Origin: Tetrahymena elliotti 4EA
Taxonomy: Eukaryota; Ciliophora; Oligohymenophorea; Hymenostomatida; Tetrahymenidae
DNA length: 64,000 nucleotides
Assembly: GCA_000231825.2 (NCBI GenBank)
Contig: JH720294.1
Coordinates: forward strand, 2,822,450-2,886,449
Direction of reading: 5' to 3'
Shown: in pieces, positions 1 to 14,300 of the stretch
How the letters are laid out: each line of letters starts with the position of its first letter
Numbering within the stretch: the stretch's first letter is position 1
The notes under the pieces: model-generated
What the model was told of the DNA's origin: nothing
Seen by the model: the letters and a program-made list of their open reading frames with translations, nothing else
Database searches by the model: none
Translations under genes and position numbers: made by a program

Positions 1-1528
1 GATTATTATGATTAAACCTAGTCATCATTATTTATTTTCTACAACTAGATATGTGAAGTCCATTAGCTTCTCTTTAAAGCTCCTTCTTAAAAAACAGCTT
101 CAAGGCTACTTTAGCTTTGAAGCTTTTAATTAGACATATTTGGCTAAATTATTTGATTGATCAGTTAGCTTGATAAAGTGAACAATTTTTTGTTTTCTTT
201 TTGGCTTTTTATTAAATAATGTGACTTGTTTTTGACAATATTAAAGCTTCTTTTTATCAAGAAAATTAGAAGAAAATAAGAAAATTTTAAAATAAATAAA
301 AATATTGACTAAAAAAAACAATAATTTTCAGCGCACTAATTAATTTATGCTTAAATTTATCATTTTCATCTGAATTAATATCTGATTTTATAACCTTGTT
401 TATGATTTAATGTAAATCAATAAAAATATTCATTTTTTTTGTCATAGAAAAAAGCTTAATTTTTTTTGAAATGCATCTTTTGTTATAATGTTAAAGAATA
501 TATGATTTATTTCTTATTTGCATCATCTCTTATATATATTAGTTAATTATTTAAATCTAATTCCAAGTATATTTTAGTTTGTCTAAAGACAAAAATTTAA
601 TTAGCTATGAAAGTTATCATTAAATAAATTTTTGATTAAAAACTTAAAATTTTCAAACTTAAAAGAATTTATTTGGAGAAGCTTATTACATACATAAAAT
701 AAAATTTTAAACCAAAAATAAAAAAAGTAAATAAAATTACTTTATTTTAATATTTTAATTTTGCTGAGTTTATATTTTTTAATTCCGATTTTGAATTAAT
801 TAAATAACATATCGATAAATCAATCACCCTTCTTAGATTCATCAAACAAAATAAATTTTTAAACTAAATTCATATTAAAAATAAGAAATTGAAATAATTT
901 TTTAATTACTTTGCAATTCTTTATTAAAATAATTTTTTACCCTTAATAAGTGAATTTCAATTTCGAAAAAGTTTCACTAACTCTTAATAAAAGGCAAACA
1001 TACTCAATAAATATAAAAATGCTTATTTTTAATTAGATTTCAATTTTTTTCATTCAATTTTGAATAAAATTTTTTTGCTGCTAACTATGTTTAATTTTTT
1101 GAAAATTCTCACGTCAAATAAAGTTTTCTTTGTTCTTTTATTTTAAATTAGTTAGAAGTCAGTAGATAATATAAAAGTAGAATGAAGGCTTATTGCTCAA
1201 ATTAAATGATGAAAATTATTTTGTAAAATGATTTAAGTAGAATATGTTTGTTAAGCATATTTGCTAGCTCATTAAAATCTATTTTTTTCAAATATAATTT
1301 TTTTTAATAGCAAACTATTTGATTAAGAATATTGGCTAATTTATTAGCATCTATTTGTTACAAGTATTGTTTTCTTGCTGGTTAAAAATTTTGATCTGAA
1401 TCAGAGCAAACATTTTCAAAAAAACACAGAATAATCAATCAAATATAAATTTTATTGATTATCATCAAATCAATATATTTTTTGTTTAAATTTTGTAAAT
1501 TAATTAATTACTTATTTATTTATTTAAA
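1..1528. other. Intergenic, no gene seen
   Basis: Very A+T-rich sequence with many homopolymer runs. No frame on either strand holds a protein-like stretch under the ciliate code. Its right end should contain the promoter and 5' leader of the plus-strand gene starting at 1529, but no defined element is visible. Confidence 0.6.
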
Positions 1529-3092
1529 ATGGAATTACTCAACGATTGTGAAAAGAGAGTTTTGTAAGATTATCAGTAAAGACTGAATTAATTAAATGAA
1601 AAAGCAGAAGTAGTCACAAATGAAAATAGCTAGATGCATTCAAAATATAAATATTCTAGTTTACTTGATTACAATAGTGGAAAGCCTACATATTACCAGC
1701 AATAATATTAATAAGAATATGATAATCTTTAAAAAGAAAATAGATCAAATTCAATTAAGCTGACAAATTAAAATCCTCTTTTAGCTTCTAATAACCTCGA
1801 TTAATATGTTTCTCATAATTCAAAGAAAAGACCTTTAAATGGATAAACACCTAGCGAGTATGTCAACAATTGTATTTAAAAGTAGCTAGAAGTCAGAAAG
1901 GATTTTTATAACAGCTAGGATAATTCATTATAGCAATCATTTGAGAAACCTAATTTAAAAGAAAAATAAGATTATATATAACAAGGAAGATTCAAAGTAC
2001 CATCTGTTAATTTATTTGCATAAAATTTTGAAGGTAATTTACCTAAGAATGTAGATTTAGTCAATAAATCTTCAAATGATTTGTATGCTTAAGAATAAAA
2101 TAATTATGATCTACATCTCAAGAGCATGTAGATATCTCAGTAATTAAATTAACTAATACAAAGAGGAGTCATGGCAGAAAAAAAGAGAGAAGAAAAAACT
2201 TAACTTTTTGAAAATGTTATTTAAAATAGTAAGCTTGAATATTAAGAAATGCTAAAACTTTTGGAGGAAGTTGAAGATAGAAACTAAAATAGGGCTTCTT
2301 TATACCAATCAAACATCAATGAAAGAGATCATTCAATATTAGAAGGTTTAAAAAATGTTAATAAATCTCATGATTAATTAAATATAAGCAATAATTAAAT
2401 CTCTGAGCTTGATTATTAACCTGTCAAGGTGCAGTAAACAAAAGAGAGTGTGAAAGATATTCCATCTGTTAAATCTTCCACAAAGTTAAAATCTACTGAT
2501 TCAAAATCAAAATTAAATTCTAAGAAAGAAAAAACATTGTCATCCAAAACAAAGCAAAAGAAGCCCAAACAAAGTACTCTTTCTATTATCAAGGAATCAG
2601 AAACCAGTTCTTAATCTTCTCAATAAAAATTAAAATCTTTAAAAAAGATTCAAAACACTCAACAACCTTCTTCAAAAGTTATAAAAGATGTAAATCCTAT
2701 CTCTACCACAACGAATATTACCCAATTAAATCAAAAAAATTCTGTAGCCTAAAACACTAAATCATAAACAGTCACTAAGCTTAATGCCTTAAATAACCAA
2801 ACTTTAAATGCAAATTAAACTGGAGTTTTAGTTTAGAATACTGAAGAAAAACCCCAGTAACAAATTTAGCAAGAATCAGAGTAAACATTTTTTCTTTTAA
2901 CTTTTATTTATTAATTTGAATTTTCAAAAATAAAACAGATTGATTTTCAGAGGATTTACAGCGGTTATGAAAAGTGAATAAGCTAGTTATAATAATTTAG
3001 CTATGGATTTTATAAAGCAGTAATTAATATAAAATTAATCTTTCAGGGATGCTACTTTAACTTTCGTTAAACAATACATCTCTAGCAAATGA
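1529..3092 (+). CDS. Coiled-coil / low-complexity protein, 497 aa, unknown function
   Basis: Two exons (1529-2880 and 2951-3092) with TAA/TAG as Gln and stop TGA at 3090. The intron 2881-2950 starts GTAAAC and ends TTTTCAG. Splicing it replaces a poor tail by a protein-like one ending in KQYISSK, and the lengths sum to 498 codons. The first half is polar with Gln/Asn clusters. Around residues 190-260 there is a heptad-like charged helix with QLNQLIQRGVMAEKKREEK and EMLKLLEEVEDRN. After residue 300 it becomes a Lys/Ser/Thr-rich disordered tail. I recognise no family. It is convergent with the PP2A-subunit gene at 3634. The gene is well supported by codon-length open frame and intron; the function is unknown. 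Confidence 0.75.
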
Positions 3093-3633
3093 AAATTTTG
3101 ATTAGATTAACAATAAAAGTATAAAAAATAAAAAAATGAAGATATTTAAATTTAAATTAAGTAGAATGTATTTATTTATGATGGAATAGAAATAATTAAA
3201 TTTGATTGCAAAATACAGAGTTAATTACATAAAATAAGTTGTTTACTTGATATTTATTTATTTCCTTCATTCAATTAAAAAGTTAGAAATTAAATAAATA
3301 AGAAACAAATGATTAATGATGGATGAAAGAAATAAGCCAAATAAATAGGTTAATTTCTTAATTTAATAATTAATTGTTTTTTAGTTTGTTTATAAATTCG
3401 ATATTTATTTGTTTATGAGGAGATTTTGTTAATTATTTCAAACTCATATTTTGTTTAATGACATGTTATTGTTGTTATTTTAATTATTATTATTTGATTC
3501 TCCCTTTATTTCTTCATAGTTATAATTGATTATTATTACTTTCTTTATTTCATTTTCCTTAATAAATTACAGCCTATTATTAAAATAGATTTTCTTCTTT
3601 TTGATATTTTTAGATTTTAAACTATATAGTAGA
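3093..3633. other. Spacer between convergent genes
   Basis: Both flanking genes end here, so the stretch should hold two 3' ends. Only A+T-rich sequence is visible, with no coding stretch. Confidence 0.6.
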
Positions 3634-6380
3634 TCACATAGGTTCTTGATTCTCACCTCCATCCTAATCCCATGGATCTATTCCATCATTAAATACTTCT
3701 CCCTTTAAATAATTTCATTTGCTTTAATTCAAAAAATAAAAAGAAGGATATTACATTTTCTTGGTTTTCTTCTTCCATAGCTAGACGTTAATATTCATTC
3801 TGGGCAAATCTATCCCATTCAGTGTAATCAGGGTGCTCATTGAGCTCATGTTTAACTTAGAAAGGATCCCTTTGCTCATATTGCACTAACTTGTTTAAAT
3901 TTGTCATGAAATTAAAAAATATGCCACAAACATTTTTCTTAGCTTTAAAGTGCTTGAAATAAAACTTAATATCATCTTCAGGTTTAAGCAAATCTACCCT
4001 TTATTTTAAAAACATATTTATTTAAATTATACTAAGCTTTAATATAAATATAAAAATTTACATTTAACAGACAATATCTTCAAACAGAACGTTTTCATGA
4101 TTTAAATACTCTAATCTCTATCTTTATTCTTCAAAAAACCAGTTCATTTCAAAACCTCTATTTAATATTTATATGCCCAAAATAAATTAAATTATTTGAT
4201 TGATTTAAAATTTTTACGTAATAATTCCATTGTCATCCAAATCAATAACTTTGAACCAATACTCTAAACTAGTTAAATTGGTTTTATCTTCTTCAGCTAA
4301 AACGAACCCTTGATTTTAATTAAAACCAACATATAAAAATATTTAAATTATTAAAATCTTTAATTACAAATAAAGTCTTCATATCCCATGAATCCTGCTT
4401 TGGTTGGATCAGTGCACTTAAATTTTCTGGGAGCTTACTCAAAGATTCTATCAACAGTTTTTCTTGAAAGAGCATGTCCAGAATACTTACTAAATTCTTC
4501 TTTTGTAATGTAAAAGTCATGGTCTGTATCTAACTCCCAAAATTTACAGTACAAAACATAAAAATGCTCATAAGAAAAGAAATCCCTAATCTTTATTTTA
4601 AATAATAAACATCACTAATTAGATTATTTCTAAATTATCAAATTAATTATCGAATTTTAATAATAGTTTTTCTTATTATGTTTTATCTTTCATCTATATC
4701 ATTTAGATTTAACTATTAAAAAACTAATCAAATTAATCATGAAAATTCATTACTAGTTCTGTTAAAATATTAATTAGTCAATAATTTAAATCTTCATAAA
4801 TATTGATTTTCATTTATTTTTTTATCAACTAGATGTTATGTTAGTTAGTAGAGATTATAAACTAAATCAATAATTTTTAGGCCAAAATATCTTTGATTTT
4901 CTTTTCAAAAATCTTATTTAAATAATATAAAGAAGGAGTTGATAAAATATTCTATATTCTTTATGAAGAAGTTTTAAATGGTAAATTAACTAAATACCTT
5001 GTTTATGTCTTCTTCTCTATCAACTTACTAAAATACTGAGAAAAGATTACTTTTTTTAAATTCTTAGAGGGATATTTTGCCATTATCTCTTCTATTTACA
5101 ATAAAGAATATTCTAATAATGACAGTATCAGCTATTTATTTATTTGTAATAAAAAATAATTGAAATCTATTTAAGTTTTAAATTTAATTTCCTACCATAT
5201 CTGTCTTAAAATTCTGGAGTAGCTTTTAAGAACTCCAAACCAGGGTGTGTTTCAAGAAGAACTTTAAAAAAATAATTAATATGTTATACATATCCCTAAA
5301 TTTTGAATTACCTTTCATCATGGGTAAAAAGTCATCTCTTTCTATGAATTCATTAGATTACTTTTTTAATATGTGGAAGCACCTTTCTTTTGGGTCTTTT
5401 AACTGCAGCTCATTTTTCCAATAATTTATAAATACTTGCTTGCTTATTTTACCACTTTTTTGCTTATCAATTTTGTTGAAGAGGAGTTAGCCAAAGAAAT
5501 TAGGTAATTCTGCAAGTTTACTAGATAAATCATTAAAATCTTTCATTTCGATTTCTGTCTTTCTTCCAAATACCTCACTAATAATTTACTTTTGTTTGTT
5601 TAAATTAAAATTATTATTGGTCATTGCTTGTTAGAATTATAAAAGTAGATTCTATGATAGAAAAGGTTAGGCAAATAACTAACTAACTAACTAGCAAAAT
5701 AAATAAAAAATAAGTGAAAGGGTATTTTTTTACGTTTTATTCTTCCTATGCGGAAGGGTCAATCATTTTAGTTGGTTCACCAAAATAGAATTGAGGTATT
5801 TCATCGTAGTTTGCTTTATTTACTGCTATACTATGTTACTGTTATCATATAAATAAAAATATTTAAAGGTTAATTTGTTCAACTGCTTGTGCTTTATTTG
5901 CTTATAAAGAATATATTTACTAATTAGCTTGTAGCAAGTAAGGCAGATGCGGACATATTGTTTGCTTTATTTGCCTTGTTATTTGTTGGTGAAACATCAA
6001 GTTAACTCTTCTTTTATCTATTTTCTGATTATTATTTACATGAAAAAATAATGAACTCTTTTATTATTGCTCTGTAAGTTCTTTTCGATATGCGATATGT
6101 GAAATATCTATATATTTTATTTACCTTTTTCAGAAGGAGAACGAGGGGAATTTACAGGCTAATGCTTTTAAGGTGATTTTTAAATGGGAGAATTGAGAAG
6201 TATTGTTGATGAAGTCATTGAATTTTATAACGTGATTTTTGGAGATGTAAAAATAGGATTTGGCAGATTATTTTCATTAACTGTTCCACTTTTAATATCT
6301 TTGAGTAAATTTTGAATAACATCATTTGTAGTTGACTAACTCAAGAATTTCAAAAACAAATCCTATTATATTTTAATCAT
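3634..6380 (-). CDS. PPP2R3: PP2A regulatory subunit B'' (PPP2R3 family), 603 aa, 11 exons
   Basis: Exons from the start codon: 6380-6125, 6071-5884, 5838-5734, 5651-5312, 5261-5196, 5131-4998, 4590-4368, 4308-4218, 4157-4062, 3998-3755, 3702-3634. They sum to 604 codons. Seen: [30 protein letters not shown], the first EF-hand region [18 protein letters not shown], the second [23 protein letters not shown] and the tail [14 protein letters not shown], all colinear with the B'' subunits of animals and the plant TON2/FASS protein. The family targets PP2A and binds calcium through these EF-hands. The N-terminal ~150 residues are Gln/Ser-rich and weakly constrained. The intron 5839-5883 has an unusual donor (GTTGAA), so exon 2 is the least certain. 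The intron 4591-4997 is the longest (407 nt). Family assignment is firm; N-terminal exon boundaries are tentative. Confidence 0.92.
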
Positions 6381-8110
6381 AAAACCATTTTAATTTTCAT
6401 TTACAAGATAATGGAGTTTATTATTTTAAATAAGTATTATCATTTAAAAGTCTGAAATTAGATAATAAATGAATCAATTTACATCTATTTTTTATTTTGC
6501 TAATATGTATCTCACATTCTAATTATATGCTGGAGGTTTAAACTGCTAACTCTCACTTAATCCTTTCTTTGAATCAATCATCTATTATGTAAATGCTTTA
6601 CTATTTAAACTATCTATTATGACTGCTTAAGACGATCTCTTTTTCTAATTTTCTAAAATTTTGATGCAATTATTTCAACTAAACACAAGCTTAAACGGCT
6701 TCTATATCTATCTTATCAATTGATTATTTATTTATTAATTTATTTTAAAAAATCAATTCCACTTTAGATAATTATTTGATTTTATATATATCTTGTATTT
6801 CTTTAATTTAATATTTTTTGAAAATTTAAACTCATTTCACAATCACTTCATCAAAAATCTATTCTTCCATCCATCCATAAATAAACTACATTAAAAATAA
6901 CAAGCAAACAAACTTTCATCTAAACAAACTAGCAAAAGCATATTTAATTGAGAAAAAGAAACAAAAAAAACAAATTGTATCACAACTATTACAACTATCA
7001 AGATAATATAATAATTCTTTTAATTACTTCAAAATAATACTAATACCATTAATGATTTTACAATAAAAAATATCACTTTAAGACTTCTGAGGAATAACAA
7101 AAAGAAAAAATAAACTATGAGCAGATTGATTGAATAATCAAATAAAACTAACAAATAAACAACTATAATAAAATTAAAATTTTATAGATAGGAGAAATTT
7201 TAGTTAGTTTCAAATATTTTAACAAAAATATAAAGAAGTTAAATTTTTACTTCTTGAAGGTTTTTGTATTAAATTGAGCTAGCTGTTTGTTATTAATTTA
7301 AATTTAAAAAAATGTATCCTAAAAAATATATTTAACTCTCATTTTAAAATATGTTTAAATATAATCTATACTTAAATTTTTAACAATAGCAAAGATTTTA
7401 TATTATCATAAACATAAAGCAGGTATCGGTTTATGATTTTAGGTGATTATTTTAATTTTTGTAATGTTTGAAAAATATTTTAAACAAACATAAAATAAAA
7501 TAAAATCCTTTAATTTACAAAAAGTGAATATGATAAAAATAACTTCATTTTTTTGTTAAAATAAAGTTTACTCTCAATATTTATATTTATTTCTTTACAT
7601 AAATATTTATTGACTACTCTAATTCTTCATAAATAATACTTCTTATCAAAATTTTAGAATTTAAGCTCAAATAATGAAAAAATATTTAATCATCCATCAT
7701 TCAATCATATAATCCTATGGGTCAAATAGTAAATTTAAATTAAATAAAAATAGATTAATATTTCTTATTTGAATATCATAATCTGTTTGTCAATTTTATT
7801 TCTACTTATTCATTTTTTAGCTAACTCATTTAGCAATATTAAGCATATTAATAAAAAAATATAATCATTTGATGATTTTAAAAAAACACTTTACTTTAGA
7901 TATCTAAGATCTTAAAGAGTACAATAAAAACAAATAAAGAAAAAATAAATTAATTTGCAATAAAATTAATAATCACTAATTCAATATTTTACAAAATTAA
8001 GATTTCTGTTAAAGTTTTATTGAAAATAATAAGAGAGTTGTTATCTTTTTTATAAATTATTTAAAAAATAATATTAACAAAATGAAAAGAGTTTATTTAA
8101 ATTCAAAGTT
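6381..8110. other. Intergenic, no gene seen
   Basis: A+T-rich spacer between two minus-strand genes. It contains the 3' end of the DENN gene and the upstream region of the PP2A subunit gene. I see no protein-like frame, RNA gene or repeat array. Confidence 0.6.
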
Positions 8111-10288
8111 TCATTTATATTTAGTAAATTAATATCTAGTTTTCATATTTTCATAAGCATAAAGCATCATAAAAGAGAATGATTTCAATACTTGCTTGCC
8201 GATTGCAAATCCTTCTATATGCTAAAGCATTTATAAATTCTTTTTTACAACTTGTTCTGATTTGGAAAAGAGTCCTATTCCTATAGAATCTAGGCTATTC
8301 TTTTTATGGAAGATATATCGTAAAACAATAAGCAACTATGACTCCGTCTTTGCATGAGTTGTAATTGCTGTGTAAAAAGTAACCAACTCTAAATCATTTA
8401 ATATTCTAGTGTCTTTCAATATCAAAAGACTCTCAAAAAGTTGAATATAATTAGTATCTCCAAAGAATTATTTAAATTTGTTTCTTTAGTTTTCTTCATC
8501 TTGTATAATATTTTAGTAATAGCTAGTTTTTGCAAATCTTTATGCTCTTTTTTGGAAAGATTACTATAACAACTTATCTTCCTTTCCTTGATCAATCAAG
8601 TTACTTGTATTCATCATAAAATCTAATGTATATTTTGTATAATTGAAAAACAGTTATCTCACACCATACTCATCAATTGAACCTTCTTAAATTTTCTTTT
8701 CAACTTCTTTATAAAATTCTTTGTCTAATGCTTAAATTTTATTTTCTACTAAAGCTTCTAAGGTACTAAGTTTTTCATTCTCTTTCACACTACCATCTTG
8801 TATGTTGCAACAAACATCCCACCAACTTTCTCTATTTTCAAATAACTAAAAAAATACTTTTTAATCCAATCAAAATCTTTCTTTTTTTTTTTCGAATTTT
8901 AAACAAAAACTAAAAAAATAAATTAAAATTTAATTTGTTTTTATAAAATTTTTAATTTTCTTTACTGGGTTTGAAACAGTTGCAACATATGATTGATTTT
9001 CAACAAAAGAGAGGTCTTGAAGATGACAGTAAAGATGTACTTTCTTAGATATATTCAATGGTAAAGCAAGCAATTAAATACTAGATGCATAATTAACACA
9101 TTCTCTGATACTTTTATCATATCCTACAAATAAAATTCTTTGTTCTTTTAAAATAGCAGCCCATATTTTCATTACTTGATCCTAGAATTTTTTTATTAAA
9201 TCAATAAGACTTGCATTTGTAAAGTCTTTAAAAATAGTATCATTAGGCTAAACAGAATACACAAACCATTCATTAAGTGAAAAATCAATAGGCTTCACAC
9301 TAGTTGTGTTTGATCCTTTAGTTAGAAGATCTTCCCAATAAATAATTTATTCTTCTTACATTTTTAGGTATTTTTAAGGAATATTAAGCTTGTTTATAGA
9401 GTTAAATGCATCTTCAAGCAATTTAAGTACTGGAGTAGTATTTTCTTCAATAGGGAATTCAATGTATAAATCAACATAATACTTAAGTGCTTTTTCAAAG
9501 TAATACAATATATCGTTATTATCTGAAGCTATTGTAATAGCCCTAGTTAAGTTTCCTCTTTTAAATTATTGATCTCTTTTATTCTTGATGACTGTGTAAA
9601 ATGTATACTCGCTCTCTACTTATGTATTTATCTGCTCTTATTACTGCTTAAGAGATTATATATCTTCATTTTATTAAGTTTATTACTAATTATCAACACT
9701 TTTTAATGATAACTCAGATAGTCTTAATTAACTCTCATACAAACGCTATTCTTCAAATTTCTCCATAAATGAATATAAAAGTTTTCTTTGTAAGCTCTAA
9801 GACCCAGTTTTAAAAAGAATTCCATAAGATTCTCCTTCAGTTTAAGTGTAAAAAGAGAAGAAATCGTCTTTGAGTTTACGATATTAGATATCCTTATGAG
9901 TTGGAAATCTGAAAATCTATTTTTCAGCGCCAAATTCTATCTCAGGAGTTGTAAAAATAATAAAATCTCCTAAATTAGTTGCTTTTAAAGTACAATTAGT
10001 TTGATATTCTTCCCAGTCATCTTTTGAAGTGTTAAATTTATACAAATCAACCAATTCTTTTGAACTATTTAAGTTAATCTCTGAAACTAATTTATGTGTT
10101 TTTTGATCAACTACTTACTTTAACTTATATTTAAACACACTTATGTCGTTATCAAATTTTTAAACACCATCAGGTAGCATGTAGGCTGCCAAGGTAATTT
10201 CATCATACTCAAAATTCTCAGGGTAATGAGCTTTCACCACACAGCCTTTGAGTAAATCAAACTCAGAGCAAAATATTACATCAATCAT
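8111..10288 (-). CDS. DENN-domain protein (DENND6/AFI1-like), 685 aa
   Basis: Two exons (10288-8966, 8845-8111) around an intron 8846-8965 that begins GTAAAG and ends TTTTTTTAG. Lengths sum to 686 codons. The N terminus CSEFDLLKGCVVKAHYPE..LAAYMLPDGVQ is the opening signature of the AFI1/DENND6 branch of DENN proteins. The middle MKIWAAILKEQRILFVG..CVNYASSIQLL and YVATVSNP, then NRESWWDVC just after the intron, match the central DENN module. The last ~230 residues are helical and Lys/Gln-rich. DENN proteins are exchange factors for Rab GTPases on endosomal and Golgi-derived membranes; DENND6 acts on Rab14 in animals. That this protein is an active exchange factor, and its Rab partner, are inferred only from family. 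Start chosen because it begins exactly at the conserved first strand. Confidence 0.85.
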
Positions 10289-11333
10289 TGATTTACAAGA
10301 TAGTTAATTAATATCAGATTAGTATATTAATCTTTGATTAAAAATTAATATCTTTTGAATCTGATTAAAAATAATCAGCTGATAAGGTATTCATTCTACC
10401 CATAATATGCCCAAAATAATAATTTAATTAAATTTTAAATTTCATTAAACCATAAACTTATAATATTATAAAAAAGAGTTGATTCAATACCAAATTAAAA
10501 ACCTAATTCTAATAAAACTAAGTGAATATAACCTATTAATATTGGCTACAATTTTAATTATAAACTCTCAAAAAAATAATTCAGTAATTATTTAAGCAAT
10601 CGTATGATTAATGTTCTAAATAAATTTATTAAATAAAAGCATTTAAAATATAGAGAAAACAATAAATTTATATTTTAAATATTTTAACTTATTTATTGGA
10701 ATGAGATAAGTTTGTATTTAGGAGATAATAGAAATAATTACATTAGTCTAGCAAAATAAATTATAAAAAATCTTATATTTTTATTAGGGCTATTAAAATT
10801 TATTAACAACTCCTTCCTTTAATTAATTAAAATTTAAAAATAAAAAATAAATAATTTTTCATACTACAAAATTGAATTTATATGTAGCTTAAAAGATTAA
10901 TTAAATTTCTACACAACACATAATTGTAGATTTATAATGAGAGATATGTTTGTAAGTTAAAAAAATAGAAATATTTATTTATATCTGAATGGTAATTTAA
11001 AATTATTCCCTAAAAATTTAACAATCTTCACGATATTTCTTCTTTGTTGAAATCAATAAAATATAGCAGTTTTTAATATTAAAGCTGAATTTATTTGAAT
11101 TTGAAAATATTAATTAAATATCTACAGAACATATAATTGTAGATTGATTGATTGCGAAGGAAATACTTAATAGTTAAATATTTGGGATAATAAAACATAA
11201 AAATGAAATAAAATATTAATTAAATAAATTTTTAGTATAATAATGAAAATCGTTTTCTTTTTTCAAATAACTTCAATTCAGAAATTAATTTTGAATTTTT
11301 ATAATATTGTATAATTTGTCATTTTTTATTTTT
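10289..11333. other. Intergenic, no gene seen
   Basis: A+T-rich spacer upstream of the DENN gene and downstream of the Tcp10-domain gene. A short phrase (ctacacaacacataattgtagattta near 10912 and a variant near 11122) occurs twice about 210 bp apart, a small diverged duplication without coding potential. Confidence 0.55.
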
Positions 11334-14300
11334 TCATAAAGATTGTTTAGTTAATTAATCAATGTAAGTTCTCTGAATTTTAATCAGGATAAATTACGTC
11401 CTTTTTGAATAAATTTAAATTAGAATTTTGTTAAAAATATTAATTAAATTTACTTCTTTTCCATTCTTATAACGAATTCTTTTAACTTTATTGACATCAA
11501 CTGTTTAAACTGAACCATCTGCAAAGAAGGTCTTTTCTTCTCCATCTTCATAAATATACTTTTCAGTTCCATCAGCAAAGCTTTTAAATTGAAGGGGAAC
11601 ATTAAAAGATATTTTAAATAAAACAAATGCTTACATAATTTCTTTTTTGCCTGAAGGGAAATGAATTTCTATTTGATTGGTTGGGAAATTATAAATCTAA
11701 AAACAAAAAAATTAATTTATTTTTTTAAAAAAGTAAAATATTTACATTAATATGATTTGTTAAAGTTGTTTAAGTTGTTTGAGCATCTGCAAAGTAATAA
11801 ATAACTGTATGATCAGGAAGAACCTACAAAATATAATTAAATTAAAGAATACCCTAAAATAAATAAATAAATTTACTTATTTAACATCCTAGTTGACAAA
11901 ATTAACAAGTGTATAACCATTAGGAAAGACTTAACGCTTTACTCCATTAGCAAATTAAACAACTTATTTTCCATCTTCATAAAATGTTTATACCTATTCA
12001 TAGATTAAATATTAAAAATATTTTTAAAAGAAGATATTAATGAACAAAAATTGATTACTTTTCCATCCATGGTAACATTTTCACTGACAGGATGACAAGG
12101 ATTACTTAGATTTTAAATGAAGTCTTAATAATAAATATTTTGATCATAGTGGAACTATTCTCTTTGGATTTCATCACCAATTTATCTGATACTAATATTT
12201 CTGTATTAAGATAAAGTGGAAATATCAAATTTATATGATTTTTATTCTTTAATTGGTTATTTTTATGTTGTTTTTTATTGAGGTTATTATTGCTTTTATT
12301 GTATGTTATTATTTTATATTATTTGTTACTTATTTTCTTTCTCTTGCTTTTCATTTGCAGGAATTTTCTTTTTATCATTTTTATGAGCAGAAGAAACACT
12401 AGACATTGGAATATTTGTGCTATTCACACTATTATTAGCATTTTAAATACTTATAGAATTACTCTTAGAGTTCATTCTATTGCTACTACTAGAAGGTACT
12501 TCTGCACTATGCTATGACTTTAAATTTACAGTTTGCTTTGTTTCTGTTTTTACTCTTTTATTGCTATTATTCTCACTATAAGTATGGCTTGTTGGATTAA
12601 AATTTATTATATCCTCATATGTCTCCAAGTGCTCATCTTCATTTTCTTCATCTTTTTTTCCTAAAAATAAATATTAAAAATTAATTCAATTTAAAAATAA
12701 TTTAGAAAAATAGACTAAATTAGAATGAACTAAATTGACACATCTTAATTAATAGTTTTCTAATAAATTCGATTTGCTTGTCTTCTTATTATTTGATTAA
12801 TTTAATGCTAGTTAAATCATAACAATTTTGAGAAATAATTTAAGAAATTTTAAACATTGCAAAAAAAGAAATGAATGTAAATTTAGAGTTTAATTTACCT
12901 GAGTAGCTATTTTCATAATCATCATCTATATGTATTTTATTTTTCTATGGTTATTTACTTCCTTTTGATGCATTTGAAGTAGAAGGTTCTCTTTGATAGT
13001 TTTCATAATTTTCAAATTGAGCATCTTCGTCATCATCATCTTCATTATTTGGATCATAATTATCATCTTAATCATATTTATAGCCATATTTGAAATCATC
13101 TTCATTATTGTATTTTGCTGTGTTGTTATCATACTAATAATCATAGTTATTCGAGCTAACAGATTTATTCTTTTTCTTCTAGAAGTCTCCCATAACATTA
13201 CTTTTTTTCATTTAATTCTTTTGATTATTATGAGAATACCCTAAGCTTTCATCTTCATCCATATCATTTTGGTAAGCTTCTTCTCCTAAATTTTTGCTAG
13301 GTTTCTTTTAAATAAAAAATTGATTAATTTTTAGTTTTCCTTTGTAAAATGTAAAAATAAAATACAGCTTTGAAAGGAGATTTTGATGGAACTTTTTGAG
13401 GTTGTTTAGTGCTACTTGTTCTGCTCAAATTAGTTTATTTACTCTAATTACCCCCATCCAATCTTAAATTTTCTAAATGTTTAATTTCATCTTTGAGTTC
13501 TTAATTCTTTTGAGTTAATTCATCTATAAGTTTCTTTTACCTTTCAATAGTGAGTTTATTTCTTTAATCTTTGATTTTAATTTCTTCTTGCAACTTTTTG
13601 TTCATTGCCTTTAGATTTTCTATTTCTTCTCTTTCCTTTCTGTTGGGCATGCTTTGCATTGCCTTTTATTAAAACGATTATTAAATATTTTGATTATAAA
13701 TAATTTTACTTTTTGTTGTCTGTCTGCAATCCTCTTTTCATTTTGAATTTTCTTTTTTTCTTCTTTTTTCCACTCCTCTAATTCTTAGATTTCCAATTCT
13801 TTTTGTTTGGCAAATTATTCTTTTTCTTTGTTAAATTACTTCAGGAGATCTTCATACTTACTTCTCATTCTCTTTACTCTCTCATTCTCAAGCTTTACCT
13901 TGCTAACTTCACTATCAAGTTTCTCAATTTATTCATTTGAAAATTCTTAAATAAGTTATCTCTTTTATTCAGGAGTTAAATCATTTATTGAAATTCCCCC
14001 TGGAGCAACTTTTTGTTAATTAGGTCCTTTTTAATTATTATTATTATTATTGTTGTTTCCTTTTTTATTGAAATATTTTTAAACAACTTTAGAATATTAT
14101 TAATCAGGATCATCGTTATACTCATCTTCATTATTAGATTTATCATCTTTAAATTCATTATCTTCTTCTTTATCTGAACCCACATCACTATCATGAATAT
14201 TTAATTTATTACTCTTTTTTTCATCCTCTTTTTTATTATTAAATTTATTTTTATTATTCATTTGAGTGTGTTTTTTATTGTGATCTTCGTCTCCCCACTC

